Below are positions 15,693 to 24,606 of a stretch of 64,000 bases of DNA, piece after piece. Positions within the stretch are counted from its first letter, which is position 1. Each line of letters starts with the position of its first letter. Location: assembly GCF_021026345.1 (NCBI RefSeq), contig NZ_JAJNCZ010000001.1, positions 124,001-188,000 of the forward strand. The letters are read 5' to 3'. Origin of the DNA: Rhizobium sp. GN54 (GTDB taxonomy: Bacteria; Pseudomonadota; Alphaproteobacteria; Rhizobiales; Rhizobiaceae). The translations under genes were made by a program, and so were the position numbers. The notes beneath the pieces are model-generated. The model did no database searches. It saw nothing but the letters and a program-made list of their open reading frames with translations, and had not been told where the DNA came from.

Positions 15693-15779
15693 ACTTTACT
15701 GCGCCATTGCTTGCGAGATATCAAAGAAGGGTGCGACATTTTGTTTACTGATCGTCCTGAATACAGGAGCGACCGCAAG

Positions 15780-16985
15780 ATGAGCACTTCGACATCGAAT
15801 ATCAGGACTGGAGGCACTCCGCGCGGGCTGGCGCGTACCGGGCCGGTCCTGTTTTCCTATGGCTTCCGCCCATTCTTCCTCGGGGGCGCGCTCTGGGCGA
15901 TCGCCGCCATGGCGCTGTGGATCGCTGCGCTCTCGGGCCAGCTGGATTTCGCCTCGGAATACGGCGCCCATCACTGGCATGCCCACGAGATGCTCTTCGG
16001 CTATGCCTCGGCCGTCCTGGCCGGCTTCCTCCTGACGGCCGTGCCCAACTGGACCGGGCGCCTGCCGGTGTCCGGCCGGCCGCTCTTCTTCCTCTTCCTG
16101 CTCTGGGCCGGGGGCAGGGTGGCCTTCCTCGCCTCGGATACGATCGGGATCGAACTCGCCGTCGCAGCCGACATGATCTTCCTGCCGGCACTCCTCTATA
16201 TTTGTGTGCGCGAAGTCGTCGCCGGGAAGAAGTGGAACGACCTGAAGGTGACGGCCGGTCTTCTGGCCCTGTCGCTCGCCAATGCCTGCTTCCACTACGA
16301 AGTCATCATGGGCGAGCATCCCGACCGCGCCTATCGGCTTGCGATCGCCGCCTATGTCGGCCTGGTGATGGTCATCGGCGGCCGGATCATTCCGAGTTTC
16401 ACCCGCAACTGGATCAACAAGCAGGGCCGGACGGACTTTCCCGTTCCCTACAACCGCTTCGACGCCGCCGCCATCGCCATCGGCATCGTCGCGCTCGGCC
16501 TCTGGATCGTGCTGCCGGACAGCCGGATCACGGCGACCGGCGCGGCTGTCGCCGCAGCCCTGCATGCGGTACGCCTCTATCGCTGGCGCGGCTGGACGAC
16601 GTTCTCGGAAATGCTGGTCGCGATCCTGCACGTCGCCTATGCTTTCGTCCCGCTGGGGTTCCTGGCGATCGCGCTCTCGGCCATCGGCCTCGTCGATCCG
16701 ACCGCGACGCTGCACGTCATGACGATCGGCACGGTGGCGGCCATGATGGTCGCGGTGATGACCCGGGCGACCCGCGGCCATACCGGGCGCGAACTGACGG
16801 CGTCGACGCTGACCACGATCTCCTATGCGGCGATCGTCCTTTGCGCCGTCGCACGACCCGCCGCCGGCCTCCTGCCCGACCATGCCGCAACGATCTACAC
16901 CATATCCGGCATCCTGTGGCTGGCCTCCTTCAGCCTCTTCGTCGTCGAATACGCGCCCATGCTCGTGAAGGGCCGCCGCTGGTAG
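15780..16985 (+). CDS. nnrS: NnrS-family heme-copper membrane protein (second copy)
   Basis: A 401-residue polytopic protein. It carries the NnrS signatures HHWHAHEMLFGYASAVLAGF near residue 62, GGRIIPSFTRNWI near residue 200, and HVMTIGTVAAMMVAVM near residue 305. It is thought to counter NO and related stress during denitrification. The start at 15780 has AGGAG ten bases upstream; longer readings run into the regulatory box. It is divergent from nirK and convergent with arsH. Confidence 0.93.
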   Translation: MSTSTSNIRTGGTPRGLARTGPVLFSYGFRPFFLGGALWAIAAMALWIAALSGQLDFASEYGAHHWHAHEMLFGYASAVLAGFLLTAVPNWTGRLPVSGRPLFFLFLLWAGGRVAFLASDTIGIELAVAADMIFLPALLYICVREVVAGKKWNDLKVTAGLLALSLANACFHYEVIMGEHPDRAYRLAIAAYVGLVMVIGGRIIPSFTRNWINKQGRTDFPVPYNRFDAAAIAIGIVALGLWIVLPDSRITATGAAVAAALHAVRLYRWRGWTTFSEMLVAILHVAYAFVPLGFLAIALSAIGLVDPTATLHVMTIGTVAAMMVAVMTRATRGHTGRELTASTLTTISYAAIVLCAVARPAAGLLPDHAATIYTISGILWLASFSLFVVEYAPMLVKGRRW

Positions 16986-17015
16986 ACCGGCGGCCGGTGG
17001 AGCCTTCCGCGGACG

Positions 17016-17741
17016 TCATATGGATTTCAGCGACGTCCGCCTTTCCAGGTCGGCGGCCTTCTCCTTGCGCTCGCTGTAGCGATCGGTGAGGTAGGCGGAG
17101 GCATCGCGGGTCAGCAGCGTGAACTTCACCAGTTCCTCGCAGACGTCGACGACGCGGTCGTAAAAGGGTGACGCCTTCATGCGCCCGTCGGCGTCGAACT
17201 CCTGGTAGGCCTTGGCCACCGACGACTGGTTCGGGATCGTCAGCATCCTCATCCAGCGACCGAGGACGCGCATCTGGTTGACCGCGTTGAAAGACTGACT
17301 TCCGCCCGACACCTCCATCACCGCCAGCGTCTTGCCCTGCGTCGGCCGGACCGCGCCGATCGCAAGCGGAATCCAGTCGATCTGGGCCTTCATGATGCCG
17401 GTCATCGCGCCGTGGCGCTCGGGGCTGACCCAGACCTGGCCCTCGGACCACTCGGACATTTCGCGCAGTTCCTGCACCTTGGGATGGCTGGCCGGGACCT
17501 CGTCGGGTAATGGCAGCCCCTTCGGATCGAAGATCCGGACCTCGCATCCGAAATGCTCGAGAAGCCTGCGCGCCTCGTGGGCGAGCATGCGGCTGTAGGA
17601 CACCTCGCGCAGGGAGCCGTAGAGGATCAGGATGCGCGGCTTGTGCGTCGAGAATGGCGCGCGGAGCGCTTCCGGGTCAGGCGTGCGGAGATATTCGCCG
17701 GCGGCGGCAGGCAGGTCAGACAAGGCGCTTGCCCTCCGCAT
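17016..17741 (-). CDS. arsH: ArsH, NADPH-dependent FMN reductase of the arsenic operon
   Basis: A 241-residue flavodoxin-like protein. The FMN-binding loop [15 protein letters not shown] near residues 35-50 and the [21 protein letters not shown] segment near residue 110 are diagnostic of ArsH. ArsH oxidises trivalent organoarsenicals or acts as an NADPH:FMN oxidoreductase. It is last in arsR-aqpS-arsC-arsH and its start overlaps the arsC end by 26 bases. Convergent with nnrS. Confidence 0.95.
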   Translation of the reverse strand: MRRASALSDLPAAAGEYLRTPDPEALRAPFSTHKPRILILYGSLREVSYSRMLAHEARRLLEHFGCEVRIFDPKGLPLPDEVPASHPKVQELREMSEWSEGQVWVSPERHGAMTGIMKAQIDWIPLAIGAVRPTQGKTLAVMEVSGGSQSFNAVNQMRVLGRWMRMLTIPNQSSVAKAYQEFDADGRMKASPFYDRVVDVCEELVKFTLLTRDASAYLTDRYSERKEKAADLERRTSLKSI

Positions 17742-18138
17742 CGATCACCTGCTCGCCGTCCTCCTTGGCAAACGGCCCCTTGTGCGTGTCCGGCAGGATG
17801 TCGAGAACGACTTCCGACGGCCGGCTGAGGCGGGTGCCCATCGGTGTCACCACGAAGGGACGGTTGATCAGGACCGGATCCTTCAGCATGGCGTCGAGCA
17901 ATTGCTCGTCCGTCAGCGCCGGATCGCCGAGACCGAGTTCTGCAAATGGCGTTCCCTTCTCGCGGATCGCCTCGCGGACAGTCAGGCCGGCGTCGGCGAT
18001 CATCCCGGCCAGTTCTTCGCGCGACGGCGGCGTCTTCAGGTATTCGATCACGGTCGGCTCGATCCCGGCGTTGCGGATCAGTTCCAGCGTGTTGCGCGAG
18101 GTGCCGCAGGCGGGGTTGTGATAGATGACGACGTTCAT
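17716..18138 (-). CDS. arsC: ArsC, glutaredoxin-type arsenate reductase
   Basis: A 140-residue ArsC/Spx-like protein. The catalytic Cys11 is in [15 protein letters not shown], and the later [17 protein letters not shown] supplies the arginines that hold arsenate. It reduces As(V) to As(III). The start at 18138 has GGAAGG eight bases upstream and follows the aqpS stop by two bases; an ATG two codons earlier (18144) would overlap aqpS. Confidence 0.95.
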   Translation of the reverse strand: MNVVIYHNPACGTSRNTLELIRNAGIEPTVIEYLKTPPSREELAGMIADAGLTVREAIREKGTPFAELGLGDPALTDEQLLDAMLKDPVLINRPFVVTPMGTRLSRPSEVVLDILPDTHKGPFAKEDGEQVIDAEGKRLV

Positions 18139-18140
18139 GG

Positions 18141-18839
18141 TCATGGCCTTCCGGTTGGGGCTGCGGGGTTCTTTTCGAGACGCCGGTCTTCGAACAGCCA
18201 GCCCGCCAGCACCGCTGCCGCCAGGGCGCCGGCGACCTCGGCGATGACGAATGCCGGAAGGTCGGCGGGACGGATGCCGGCGAAGGTGTCGCTCAGGCTT
18301 CGGGCGATTGCGACGGCGGGATTGGCGAAGGCGGTGGAGGCGGTGAACCAGTAGGCGGCCGTGATGTAAAGGCCGACCAGCATCGGGACCGCTTCCGCCC
18401 TGTGGCGCAGGCCGCCGAGGATCGCCAGGAGCAGCCCGAAGCTCGCGACGAACTCCGCGATCCATTGGCCCTGTCCGGTTCTTTCCGTTCCCGACACCTG
18501 CAGCAGCGGGACTTCGAACATCAGATGGGCGAGCCAGGCGCCGGCGATCCCGCCGAGGATCTGTGCAACGACGTAGGCGCCCAACTCCCTGGTGGCCAGT
18601 TCACCGCGCGCGGCGAAGACCACGCTCACGGCGGGATTGAAATGCGCGCCCGAGACCGGTCCGAGGATCGTGACCAGCACGACCAGGATCGCGCCCGTCG
18701 GCAGCGTGTTGGCGAGGAGCGCCAGCGCGTCGTCGGCGGTCCGCATGTCGGCCATGATGCCCGAACCGACGACGGTCGCGACAAGGATGCCGGTGCCGAG
18801 GAGTTCGGCAGCGAGCCTGCGCGGCAGCGACGCCTTCAT
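18141..18839 (-). CDS. aqpS: AqpS, aquaglyceroporin of the arsenic operon
   Basis: A 232-residue MIP-family channel with six helices and both NPA boxes: HFNPAVSV near residue 66 and FANPAVAIARS near residue 171. In Sinorhizobium meliloti an aquaglyceroporin in place of an ArsB pump lets As(III) made by ArsC leave the cell down its gradient. The same gene order is seen here and no arsB is present. The start overlaps the arsR stop by four bases. Confidence 0.93.
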   Translation of the reverse strand: MKASLPRRLAAELLGTGILVATVVGSGIMADMRTADDALALLANTLPTGAILVVLVTILGPVSGAHFNPAVSVVFAARGELATRELGAYVVAQILGGIAGAWLAHLMFEVPLLQVSGTERTGQGQWIAEFVASFGLLLAILGGLRHRAEAVPMLVGLYITAAYWFTASTAFANPAVAIARSLSDTFAGIRPADLPAFVIAEVAGALAAAVLAGWLFEDRRLEKNPAAPTGRP

Positions 18840-19174
18840 TCGGCGGCACAGCAGGTGGGAGCCGGGACGATCGGGGCACAGATGCCGGGATGCCCCCCGC
18901 AGCAGTCCTCCATGAGAAACCGCACCAGGCCGCCGAGCGCGTCGAAGCGCGCGGTATAGATGATCGAGCGGGATTCGCGCTGCTGGCCGATCAGGCCGGC
19001 ATGGTCGAGCTCCTTGAGATGGAACGAGATGTTGGACGGCGAAACGCCGATCTCCTCGGCGAGAGCGCCGGCCGACATGCCGCCGGGGCCGGCCACCACC
19101 AGCATGCGCACGATCTTGAGCCTCGTTTCCTGCGACAGGGCGGCAAACGACGCGAGGGCTTGACGATCATCCAT
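18836..19174 (-). CDS. arsR: ArsR-family arsenite-responsive repressor
   Basis: A 112-residue winged-helix protein with recognition region GVSPSNISFHLKELDHAG near residues 43-60. Its C-terminus is Cys-rich (EDCCGGHPGIC, TCC), giving As(III)-binding thiols outside the DNA-binding helix, as in other rhizobial or Acidithiobacillus-type ArsR proteins. It heads the ars operon. An inverted repeat at 19177-19192 sits directly in front of its start and is the likely operator. Confidence 0.93.
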   Translation of the reverse strand: MDDRQALASFAALSQETRLKIVRMLVVAGPGGMSAGALAEEIGVSPSNISFHLKELDHAGLIGQQRESRSIIYTARFDALGGLVRFLMEDCCGGHPGICAPIVPAPTCCAAE

Positions 19175-19176
19175 AA

Positions 19177-19192
19177 TTCAACGTTCCTTGAA
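19177..19192. promoter_or_regulatory. Probable ArsR operator overlapping the arsR ribosome site
   Basis: Inverted repeat TTCAA-CGTTCC-TTGAA, with another TTGAA copy just outside (ends near 19200). On the minus strand it covers the AAGGA site and ends two bases before the arsR start. Repressor bound here would block transcription close to the start of the operon. Position and symmetry support the call; binding is inferred. Confidence 0.6.
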
Positions 19193-19347
19193 ATATTGAA
19201 GTCAGGCTATAGCGCCGATGCACGCCATCGGCAAGACAATTCCCGTCGCCCGGCGCCGGCATGGCCGCCTGACACAATTCCTTCATGAGAAACCGGGAAA
19301 ACCACGCCGGGTCGGCCAACGGCGGTGTCGGCCGGAAGGGATTGTCG

Positions 19348-20322
19348 ATGAGTACGCTGCAGGACGTGGCGTTGAGAGCAGGGTGTTCGGTCGCGACCGC
19401 GAGCCGTGCGCTCACCCGGAACGGCTGCGTCAGCGACGCGATGAGCCGCAAGGTGCGGCGCGCGGCGGCGGAACTCGGCTACCGCCAGTCGCCTGCCGGC
19501 GGCAGGGCGGGGCGGCGGGTCATAGGCGTTCTCGTGCCGAGCGTCACCAATCCGGTCTTCTCCTCCTCCCTCTCCAGCATCGAAAACAGGATGCTGATCG
19601 CCGGCCATGGCGTCGTGATCGCGCAGTCCCATTATGATCCGGCGAGAGAGGCCGATGCCGTCACGGCACTCCTGAATGATCGGCCCACCGGCCTGATCCT
19701 CACCTTGTGCGATCCGGGAAACACCGCCCACCTGCCCCCCGACCTGCCGCCGACCGTGCTGCTCGGCAACCGCCCGGCCGCCGCCTTTCCGGCAGCGGTC
19801 TGCGTCGACAATGTCGGGGCCGGTCACGAACTGACCCGGTTCCTGCTGGACCTCGGCCATCGCCGGATCCTGTTCGTCTCCGGAAACTTCACCGCCTCCG
19901 ACCGCGCCCGGTCGCGGCACGAGGGCTACCTGCAGGCCATGGCGGATGCCGGCGTCGAGCCGCTGGAAGCGATGCAGATCGCCTTCGTCGGCGGCTACAG
20001 CCAGCTCGAGCTCGATACCGTGCTCGCCCGGTCCTCGCCGACCGCGATCATCGCCTCCAACGATCTTCTGGCTTTCGGCGTCATCGGCGCGCTGCGGCGT
20101 GAGGGGCTGTGCGTGCCGCGCGACGTCTCCGTCGCAGGGTTCGACGGCATCGAGATGGGGCAGATGCTGGATCCGCCGCTGACGACGATCGAGATGCCCG
20201 ACGCCAGCATGGGCACGACGGCGGCGTCGCTGCTGCTCGACATTGCCGGCAATGGAGCGCCGACCCGGCATTTCAACTTCGACTACCTGCTGCGCCGCGG
20301 CGGCACGGTGCGCGCCCTCTAG
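19348..20322 (+). CDS. LacI-family transcription regulator
   Basis: A 324-residue protein with an N-terminal LacI helix-turn-helix (TLQDVALRAGCSVATASRAL, residues 3-22) and a periplasmic-binding-protein-like sensor domain (GVLVPSVTNPVF onward). The start at 19348 has GGAAGGGA six bases upstream; an earlier frame start at 19285 would add 21 residues with no match to the family. It is convergent with the ABC importer operon below and may control it; the ligand is unknown. Confidence 0.88.
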   Translation: MSTLQDVALRAGCSVATASRALTRNGCVSDAMSRKVRRAAAELGYRQSPAGGRAGRRVIGVLVPSVTNPVFSSSLSSIENRMLIAGHGVVIAQSHYDPAREADAVTALLNDRPTGLILTLCDPGNTAHLPPDLPPTVLLGNRPAAAFPAAVCVDNVGAGHELTRFLLDLGHRRILFVSGNFTASDRARSRHEGYLQAMADAGVEPLEAMQIAFVGGYSQLELDTVLARSSPTAIIASNDLLAFGVIGALRREGLCVPRDVSVAGFDGIEMGQMLDPPLTTIEMPDASMGTTAASLLLDIAGNGAPTRHFNFDYLLRRGGTVRAL

Positions 20323-20329
20323 CAAGGAG

Positions 20330-20358
20330 AAGGCCGCCGCAGGGGTTGCGACGGCCTT
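20330..20358. terminator. Hairpin between convergent LacI gene and ABC importer operon
   Basis: A 12-base stem AAGGCCGCCGCA / TGCGACGGCCTT with one mismatch and a five-base loop, followed by TGCTTGT on the plus strand. It lies eight bases after the LacI stop and could end transcripts from both sides. Confidence 0.65.
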
Positions 20359-20381
20359 TGCTTGTCAGGTCACGGGAATGC

Positions 20382-21650
20382 TCAGCTGCGCGGCAGCAGG
20401 CGCTTCACCTCGTCGGCGGCGTCGTTCAGCGCTTCGTCCGGCGTGGCCGACTGGTCGACGACGCGCGAGGTGTTGTCGACGATCGTCTGGGTGACGCGGA
20501 CGCCGTTGGAGCCCGGGAAGGCATACCAGGGGATCATGCGCGGCATCTGCTTCAGGCCGGCCTGGAACAGCGGGTTCTCCTTGTAGAAATCGCCGAGGTA
20601 TTCGGCGGACGTGGCGGCGAGCTCGTTGTTCGGCACGTAGCCGGTGCCGGGAACGACGACCGAGGCGCCGTAGGGGCCGGCTGCGAACTTGGCGAACTTC
20701 CAGGCGGCATCCTGCTTCGCCTCGTCATGCGTCAGGATGACGACGGCGTTGCCGCCGGTCGGCAGCTTGCCGTTCTCCGGGTCGAGCAGCGGGATCTCGG
20801 CCGTGCGCAGGTCGAACTTGTCGCCGACGTTCTTGATCGTGTTGCGCAGTGCGCCGGTGGTCTGGAAGGCAAAGCCGACCTTGCCGGCGACGAAGGCCTG
20901 CTCGCCGGCCTGCTTGGTGAAGACCGGCATGCCGGCTTCCTTGACCAGGCGGTCGATCACCTGGAACGCCTTCTGGCCTTCCGGACCGTTGAAGGTGACT
21001 TCGCTCTCGTCTTCCGAGAGCATCGTGCCGCCGGCGCCGAACAGAAGCGCGGAGAACATCCAGTCGTCGCCCTGCCAGCGGAAGTCGACAGAATCGACGC
21101 CGTTGCCGAGCGCCTTGATCTTCGCACCCAGTTCGATGACCTCGTCCCAGGTCTTCGGCGGCTGGTCCGGGTTGCCGCCGGCAGCCTTAACGAGATCGGC
21201 GTTGTAGTACATGATCGGGTTGGAGGTGGCGAAGGCGAGGCCGACCTGCTTGCCGTTGACCTGGGCGAGCTTCAGGATCGTGTCGGAGAAGCCCTGCTCG
21301 GCCATCGAGGCCTTGTCGCCTTCCATCAGCGGGCCCATGTCGACCGGAATGTTGCGCTCGTCGGCCATGCGCAGGCGGTTGAGGCCGATGAAGGTGATGT
21401 CCGGCATCTCGTCGGTGCCGGCCTGGCGCATGATCGTCTGGATGCCTTCCTCGTAGGTCGCCGAAGGATTGGCGAACTGGATCTTGATGTCGGGGTTCTC
21501 TTCCATGAACTTCTTCGAGATCGTGTCCATCACGTCCTTGAAGAAGCCCGGCATCGGGTAGTGGACGGTCAGCGTCGTCTCGGCATGGGCCGGAAGCGTC
21601 ACCGACAGGGTGATCGCGGCGGCGGCAAGGAATGGCTTGAAATGCTTCAT
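20382..21650 (-). CDS. Extracellular solute-binding protein, family 1 (CUT1 importer)
   Basis: A 422-residue periplasmic binding protein with a signal peptide (cleavage near AHA/ETT, residue 23). The body matches the UgpB/MalE-like family 1 (motifs YEEGIQTIMRQAG, NPIMYYNADLVKAAGG, TGGNAVVILTHDEAKQDAAWKF). It is last in the operon phosphoesterase-ATPase-permease-permease-binding protein. The ligand cannot be read from sequence; sugars or glycerol-phosphate-type compounds are typical. Confidence 0.92.
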   Translation of the reverse strand: MKHFKPFLAAAAITLSVTLPAHAETTLTVHYPMPGFFKDVMDTISKKFMEENPDIKIQFANPSATYEEGIQTIMRQAGTDEMPDITFIGLNRLRMADERNIPVDMGPLMEGDKASMAEQGFSDTILKLAQVNGKQVGLAFATSNPIMYYNADLVKAAGGNPDQPPKTWDEVIELGAKIKALGNGVDSVDFRWQGDDWMFSALLFGAGGTMLSEDESEVTFNGPEGQKAFQVIDRLVKEAGMPVFTKQAGEQAFVAGKVGFAFQTTGALRNTIKNVGDKFDLRTAEIPLLDPENGKLPTGGNAVVILTHDEAKQDAAWKFAKFAAGPYGASVVVPGTGYVPNNELAATSAEYLGDFYKENPLFQAGLKQMPRMIPWYAFPGSNGVRVTQTIVDNTSRVVDQSATPDEALNDAADEVKRLLPRS

Positions 21651-21675
21651 CGAATGGCTCCTGTTAAAAGGCCGG

Positions 21676-22512
21676 TCAACCCTTGAGACCGGTCATGGTG
21701 ATGCCCTCGACGAAGCGTTTCTGGGCGAACAGGAACGCAGCGACGAGGGGGAAGGTGATGATCAGCGTTGCGGCCATCAGCGCGCCGTAGTCGTCGCCGG
21801 CCTCGGCGGCGCGGAAGTAGAGCAGGCCGAGCGGCGGCGTGGCATAGGCCTGGTTGGCGACCACGATCAGCGGCCAGTAGAGGTCGTTCCAGTGGGCGAC
21901 GACCGAGAAGATCGAGAACGCGGTGATGGCCGGCCAGGCATTGGGCACAATCACCCGGGCGATGATGCCGGGCTCGCTCATGCCGTCGAGGCGCGCCGCA
22001 TGGATGAGATCGTCCGGCATGGCGCGGAAGAACTGCAGGAACAGGAAGATGCCGAACACCGAGATGGTGAAGGGCGCGACCAGCGCCACGTAGCTGTTCA
22101 GCGCCCCGACCCGGTCGAAGGCGACATAGAGCGGCAGTGCGGTGGCGTGGATCGGCACCAGCAGGCCGAGCATGACCAGCACCATCATGGCGCGGGCGGC
22201 GCGGAACTTCAGCTTCGCCATGGCATAGGCGCAGGGAATGGCGATCACCACCTGGATGACGAGGATCAGCGCGCAGACGATGACGCCGTTCATCAACAGC
22301 GTCCCCATCGACACCCGCGACAACGCCTTGGCGAAGTTCTGCACGTAGAACCATTGCTGCGGAACGAGCGACAAGGACGAGGTGAAGATGTCGCTCTGCG
22401 CCTTGCCGGCGGTCGAGACCATGAAGATGTAGGGCGCCAGGAAGACGAGGGCGCCGAAACCGAGGATGGAGAGCCGGATGAGGCGGCCGGGCGTGAGGCT
22501 GAGAGAGGTCAT
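21676..22512 (-). CDS. ABC importer permease (CUT1, MalG/UgpE type)
   Basis: A 278-residue inner-membrane protein with six helices and the permease coupling loop near RLDGMSEPGIIARVIVPNAWP (residues 180-200). ATG at 22512 overlaps the stop of the other permease (ATGA). A longer reading through the neighbour's frame is an artefact. Works with the genes at 22509 and 23437. Confidence 0.92.
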   Translation of the reverse strand: MTSLSLTPGRLIRLSILGFGALVFLAPYIFMVSTAGKAQSDIFTSSLSLVPQQWFYVQNFAKALSRVSMGTLLMNGVIVCALILVIQVVIAIPCAYAMAKLKFRAARAMMVLVMLGLLVPIHATALPLYVAFDRVGALNSYVALVAPFTISVFGIFLFLQFFRAMPDDLIHAARLDGMSEPGIIARVIVPNAWPAITAFSIFSVVAHWNDLYWPLIVVANQAYATPPLGLLYFRAAEAGDDYGALMAATLIITFPLVAAFLFAQKRFVEGITMTGLKG

Positions 22513-23444
22513 GAGTAGTGCACCTGCCGGTCCTGGACGCGGTATTGCAGGAACATCAGTACGACGAGGATGGCGAGGAAGACGACCGTCATCGCCGAGG
22601 CGTAGCCGACGCGCAGGTAGACGAAGCCTTCCTGGTAGATGGTGAAGAGCAGCACTTCGGAAGCCTTGTTCGGGCCGCCTTCGGTGAGCGTCTTGACCGT
22701 CTCGAACACCTTCACCGCGTTGATGATGCTGATGGTGGTGACGAACAGCGTTGTCGGCCCGAGCATCGGCCAGGTGACCAGGCGGAAGCGGTCCCACGCC
22801 GATTTCGCCCCGTCGACCTCCGCCGCCGCATAGAGTTCGCGCGAAATGGCGGTGAGGCCGGCGAGGAAAAGCACGAGGTTGAAGCCGACTGACTGCCAGA
22901 CGCCGATGATCGACAGGCTGTAGAGCACGGTCGAGGAGGCGCCGAGCCAGTTCGGACCGGGAACGCCGAACGTCGCCAGCATGGCGTTGATCGGGCCGAT
23001 CGTCGGGTGAAAGAGATATTGCCAGACCGTCGCCATCGCCACCAGCAGCGAGGCGACCGGGAGGAAATAGGCGGTGCGGAAGAAGGACCGGCCGATGCCC
23101 TCCGCCTCGATCAGCATGGCCAGCCCGAGCGCCATGAAGATGGAAACCGGCGTGACGATGCCGGCATAGACGGCGGTGTTCCACAGCGAGCGCTGGAAGG
23201 TGCGGTCGCCGAGAAGCTCGGCATAGTTCTCCAGGCCCACGAAGCGGAAGTCGGCATAGCCGAGTTCGAAATCGGTGAAGCCCAGGCCGATCACCGCGAT
23301 CACCGGCAGGATGATGAAGACGAGCACCAGCAGGAGCGCGGGTGCGGCGAGCAGCCAGGCGACGCGGGCCTCGCGCTGCTCCGGCGTGACGGCGCGCGAG
23401 ACAGTGCCGGCGAAGCCGGTGGCAGAGGTCGCGAGATCAGCCAT
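22509..23444 (-). CDS. ABC importer permease (CUT1, MalF/UgpA type)
   Basis: A 311-residue membrane protein with six helices and the coupling segment AAAEVDGAKSAWDRFRLVTWP near residue 215. The start at 23444 overlaps the ATPase stop by eight bases; a reading from 23540 adds 32 basic residues inside the ATPase gene and is unlikely. Forms the transport channel with the 21676 permease. Confidence 0.92.
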   Translation of the reverse strand: MADLATSATGFAGTVSRAVTPEQREARVAWLLAAPALLLVLVFIILPVIAVIGLGFTDFELGYADFRFVGLENYAELLGDRTFQRSLWNTAVYAGIVTPVSIFMALGLAMLIEAEGIGRSFFRTAYFLPVASLLVAMATVWQYLFHPTIGPINAMLATFGVPGPNWLGASSTVLYSLSIIGVWQSVGFNLVLFLAGLTAISRELYAAAEVDGAKSAWDRFRLVTWPMLGPTTLFVTTISIINAVKVFETVKTLTEGGPNKASEVLLFTIYQEGFVYLRVGYASAMTVVFLAILVVLMFLQYRVQDRQVHYS

Positions 23445-24606
23445 GCAGCGCCTCCCGCACGACAGCGTCGGAGACGGGCGCGGCCGCGAGGCGTCCGCCG
23501 TCCTTGGAGAAGACGAAGATGTGCCGCGGATCCGCTTCAAGCCGCACCGGCGCGCCGGCGGAAAGGCCCGCCCCGTCGGCCGGGGTGACCTTGGCGACCA
23601 TGGTCTCGCCGATCGCGTCGAGCCGGCAGGTGACGATGATTTCCGAGCCGAGGAATTCCAGCCGCTCGACGCGGGCGGGCAGGCCCTCGTTGCCCTGGCG
23701 CGAGACGGTGACGAATTCCGGCCGGACGCCGAGCGTTACCGCCGATCCGGCCGCAACCGTCCGGTCGGCAAGGCGGCAGCGTGTGCCGCCGAGCGCCACG
23801 GTCGCGCCGTCCTCGACCTTCGAGGCGATCAGGTTGATGCGCGGCTGGCCGATGAATTTCGCCACCTCGACATGCTGCGGGTCCTCGTAGATCACCTGCG
23901 GGGAGGCGAGCTGCAGCAGCGATCCGCCGATCATCACGGCCACGCGGTCGGCCATCGAGAGCGCTTCGGCCTGGTCGTGGGTGACGTAGAGGGTCGGCAC
24001 GCCGGCGCGCCGGTGCAGGTCCACGATCTCGCCGCGGGCGTGCACGCGCAGGTTCGCGTCGAGGTTGGACAGCGGCTCGTCCATGAGGAAGACCGCCGGA
24101 CGGCGCACCATGGCGCGGGCGAGCGCCACGCGCTGGCGCTGGCCGCCGGACATCTGCCCCGGCTTGCGGTCGAGCAGGTGATCGATCTTGAGCGATGCCG
24201 CCATTTCGCGCACGTCGCGGTGGATGCCCGCCACCGTCTTGCGCTGGCCGGGTATCATGCGGCCGAGAACGGGCAGGCGGCGGGCACGCGTCAGGCGCCG
24301 CATCACCAGCGGCACGGCGATGTTCTGCGCCGCCGTCAGGTGCGGATAGAGCGCGTAGGACTGGAAGACCATGGCGATGTTGCGGTCGGCGGCATGGGCC
24401 GCGGTCATGTCGCGACCGGCAATGACGATCTCGCCGCTGTCGGCCGTCTCAAGCCCGGCGAGGATGCGCAAAAGCGTGCTCTTGCCGCATCCCGAAGGGC
24501 CGACCAGCGCGATGAATTCGCCGGGCGCCGCATCCAGCGTCACGCCCTTGAGGATGGGGTTGCCGCCGAAGGACTTCTCGATGTTGCGAAGCGAGAGCGC
24601 GCTCAT
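23437..24606 (-). CDS. ABC importer ATPase (UgpC/MalK type)
   Basis: A 389-residue ATPase with Walker A GPSGCGKST (near residue 37), signature MSGGQRQRVALARAM, Walker B AVFLMDEPLSNLDA and switch His in THDQAEALS, followed by a TOBE/OB regulatory domain. Between Q-loop and signature there is a short extra basic segment (RRLTRARRLPVLGRMIPGQR) not usual for MalK. ATG overlaps the phosphoesterase stop (ATGA). Confidence 0.94.
   Translation of the reverse strand: MSALSLRNIEKSFGGNPILKGVTLDAAPGEFIALVGPSGCGKSTLLRILAGLETADSGEIVIAGRDMTAAHAADRNIAMVFQSYALYPHLTAAQNIAVPLVMRRLTRARRLPVLGRMIPGQRKTVAGIHRDVREMAASLKIDHLLDRKPGQMSGGQRQRVALARAMVRRPAVFLMDEPLSNLDANLRVHARGEIVDLHRRAGVPTLYVTHDQAEALSMADRVAVMIGGSLLQLASPQVIYEDPQHVEVAKFIGQPRINLIASKVEDGATVALGGTRCRLADRTVAAGSAVTLGVRPEFVTVSRQGNEGLPARVERLEFLGSEIIVTCRLDAIGETMVAKVTPADGAGLSAGAPVRLEADPRHIFVFSKDGGRLAAAPVSDAVVREALHG

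Noticed and set aside
16980-17010. Possible terminator between nnrS and arsH
   Set aside because: Only a five-base stem (ACCGG/CCGGT) with no T tract on either strand.
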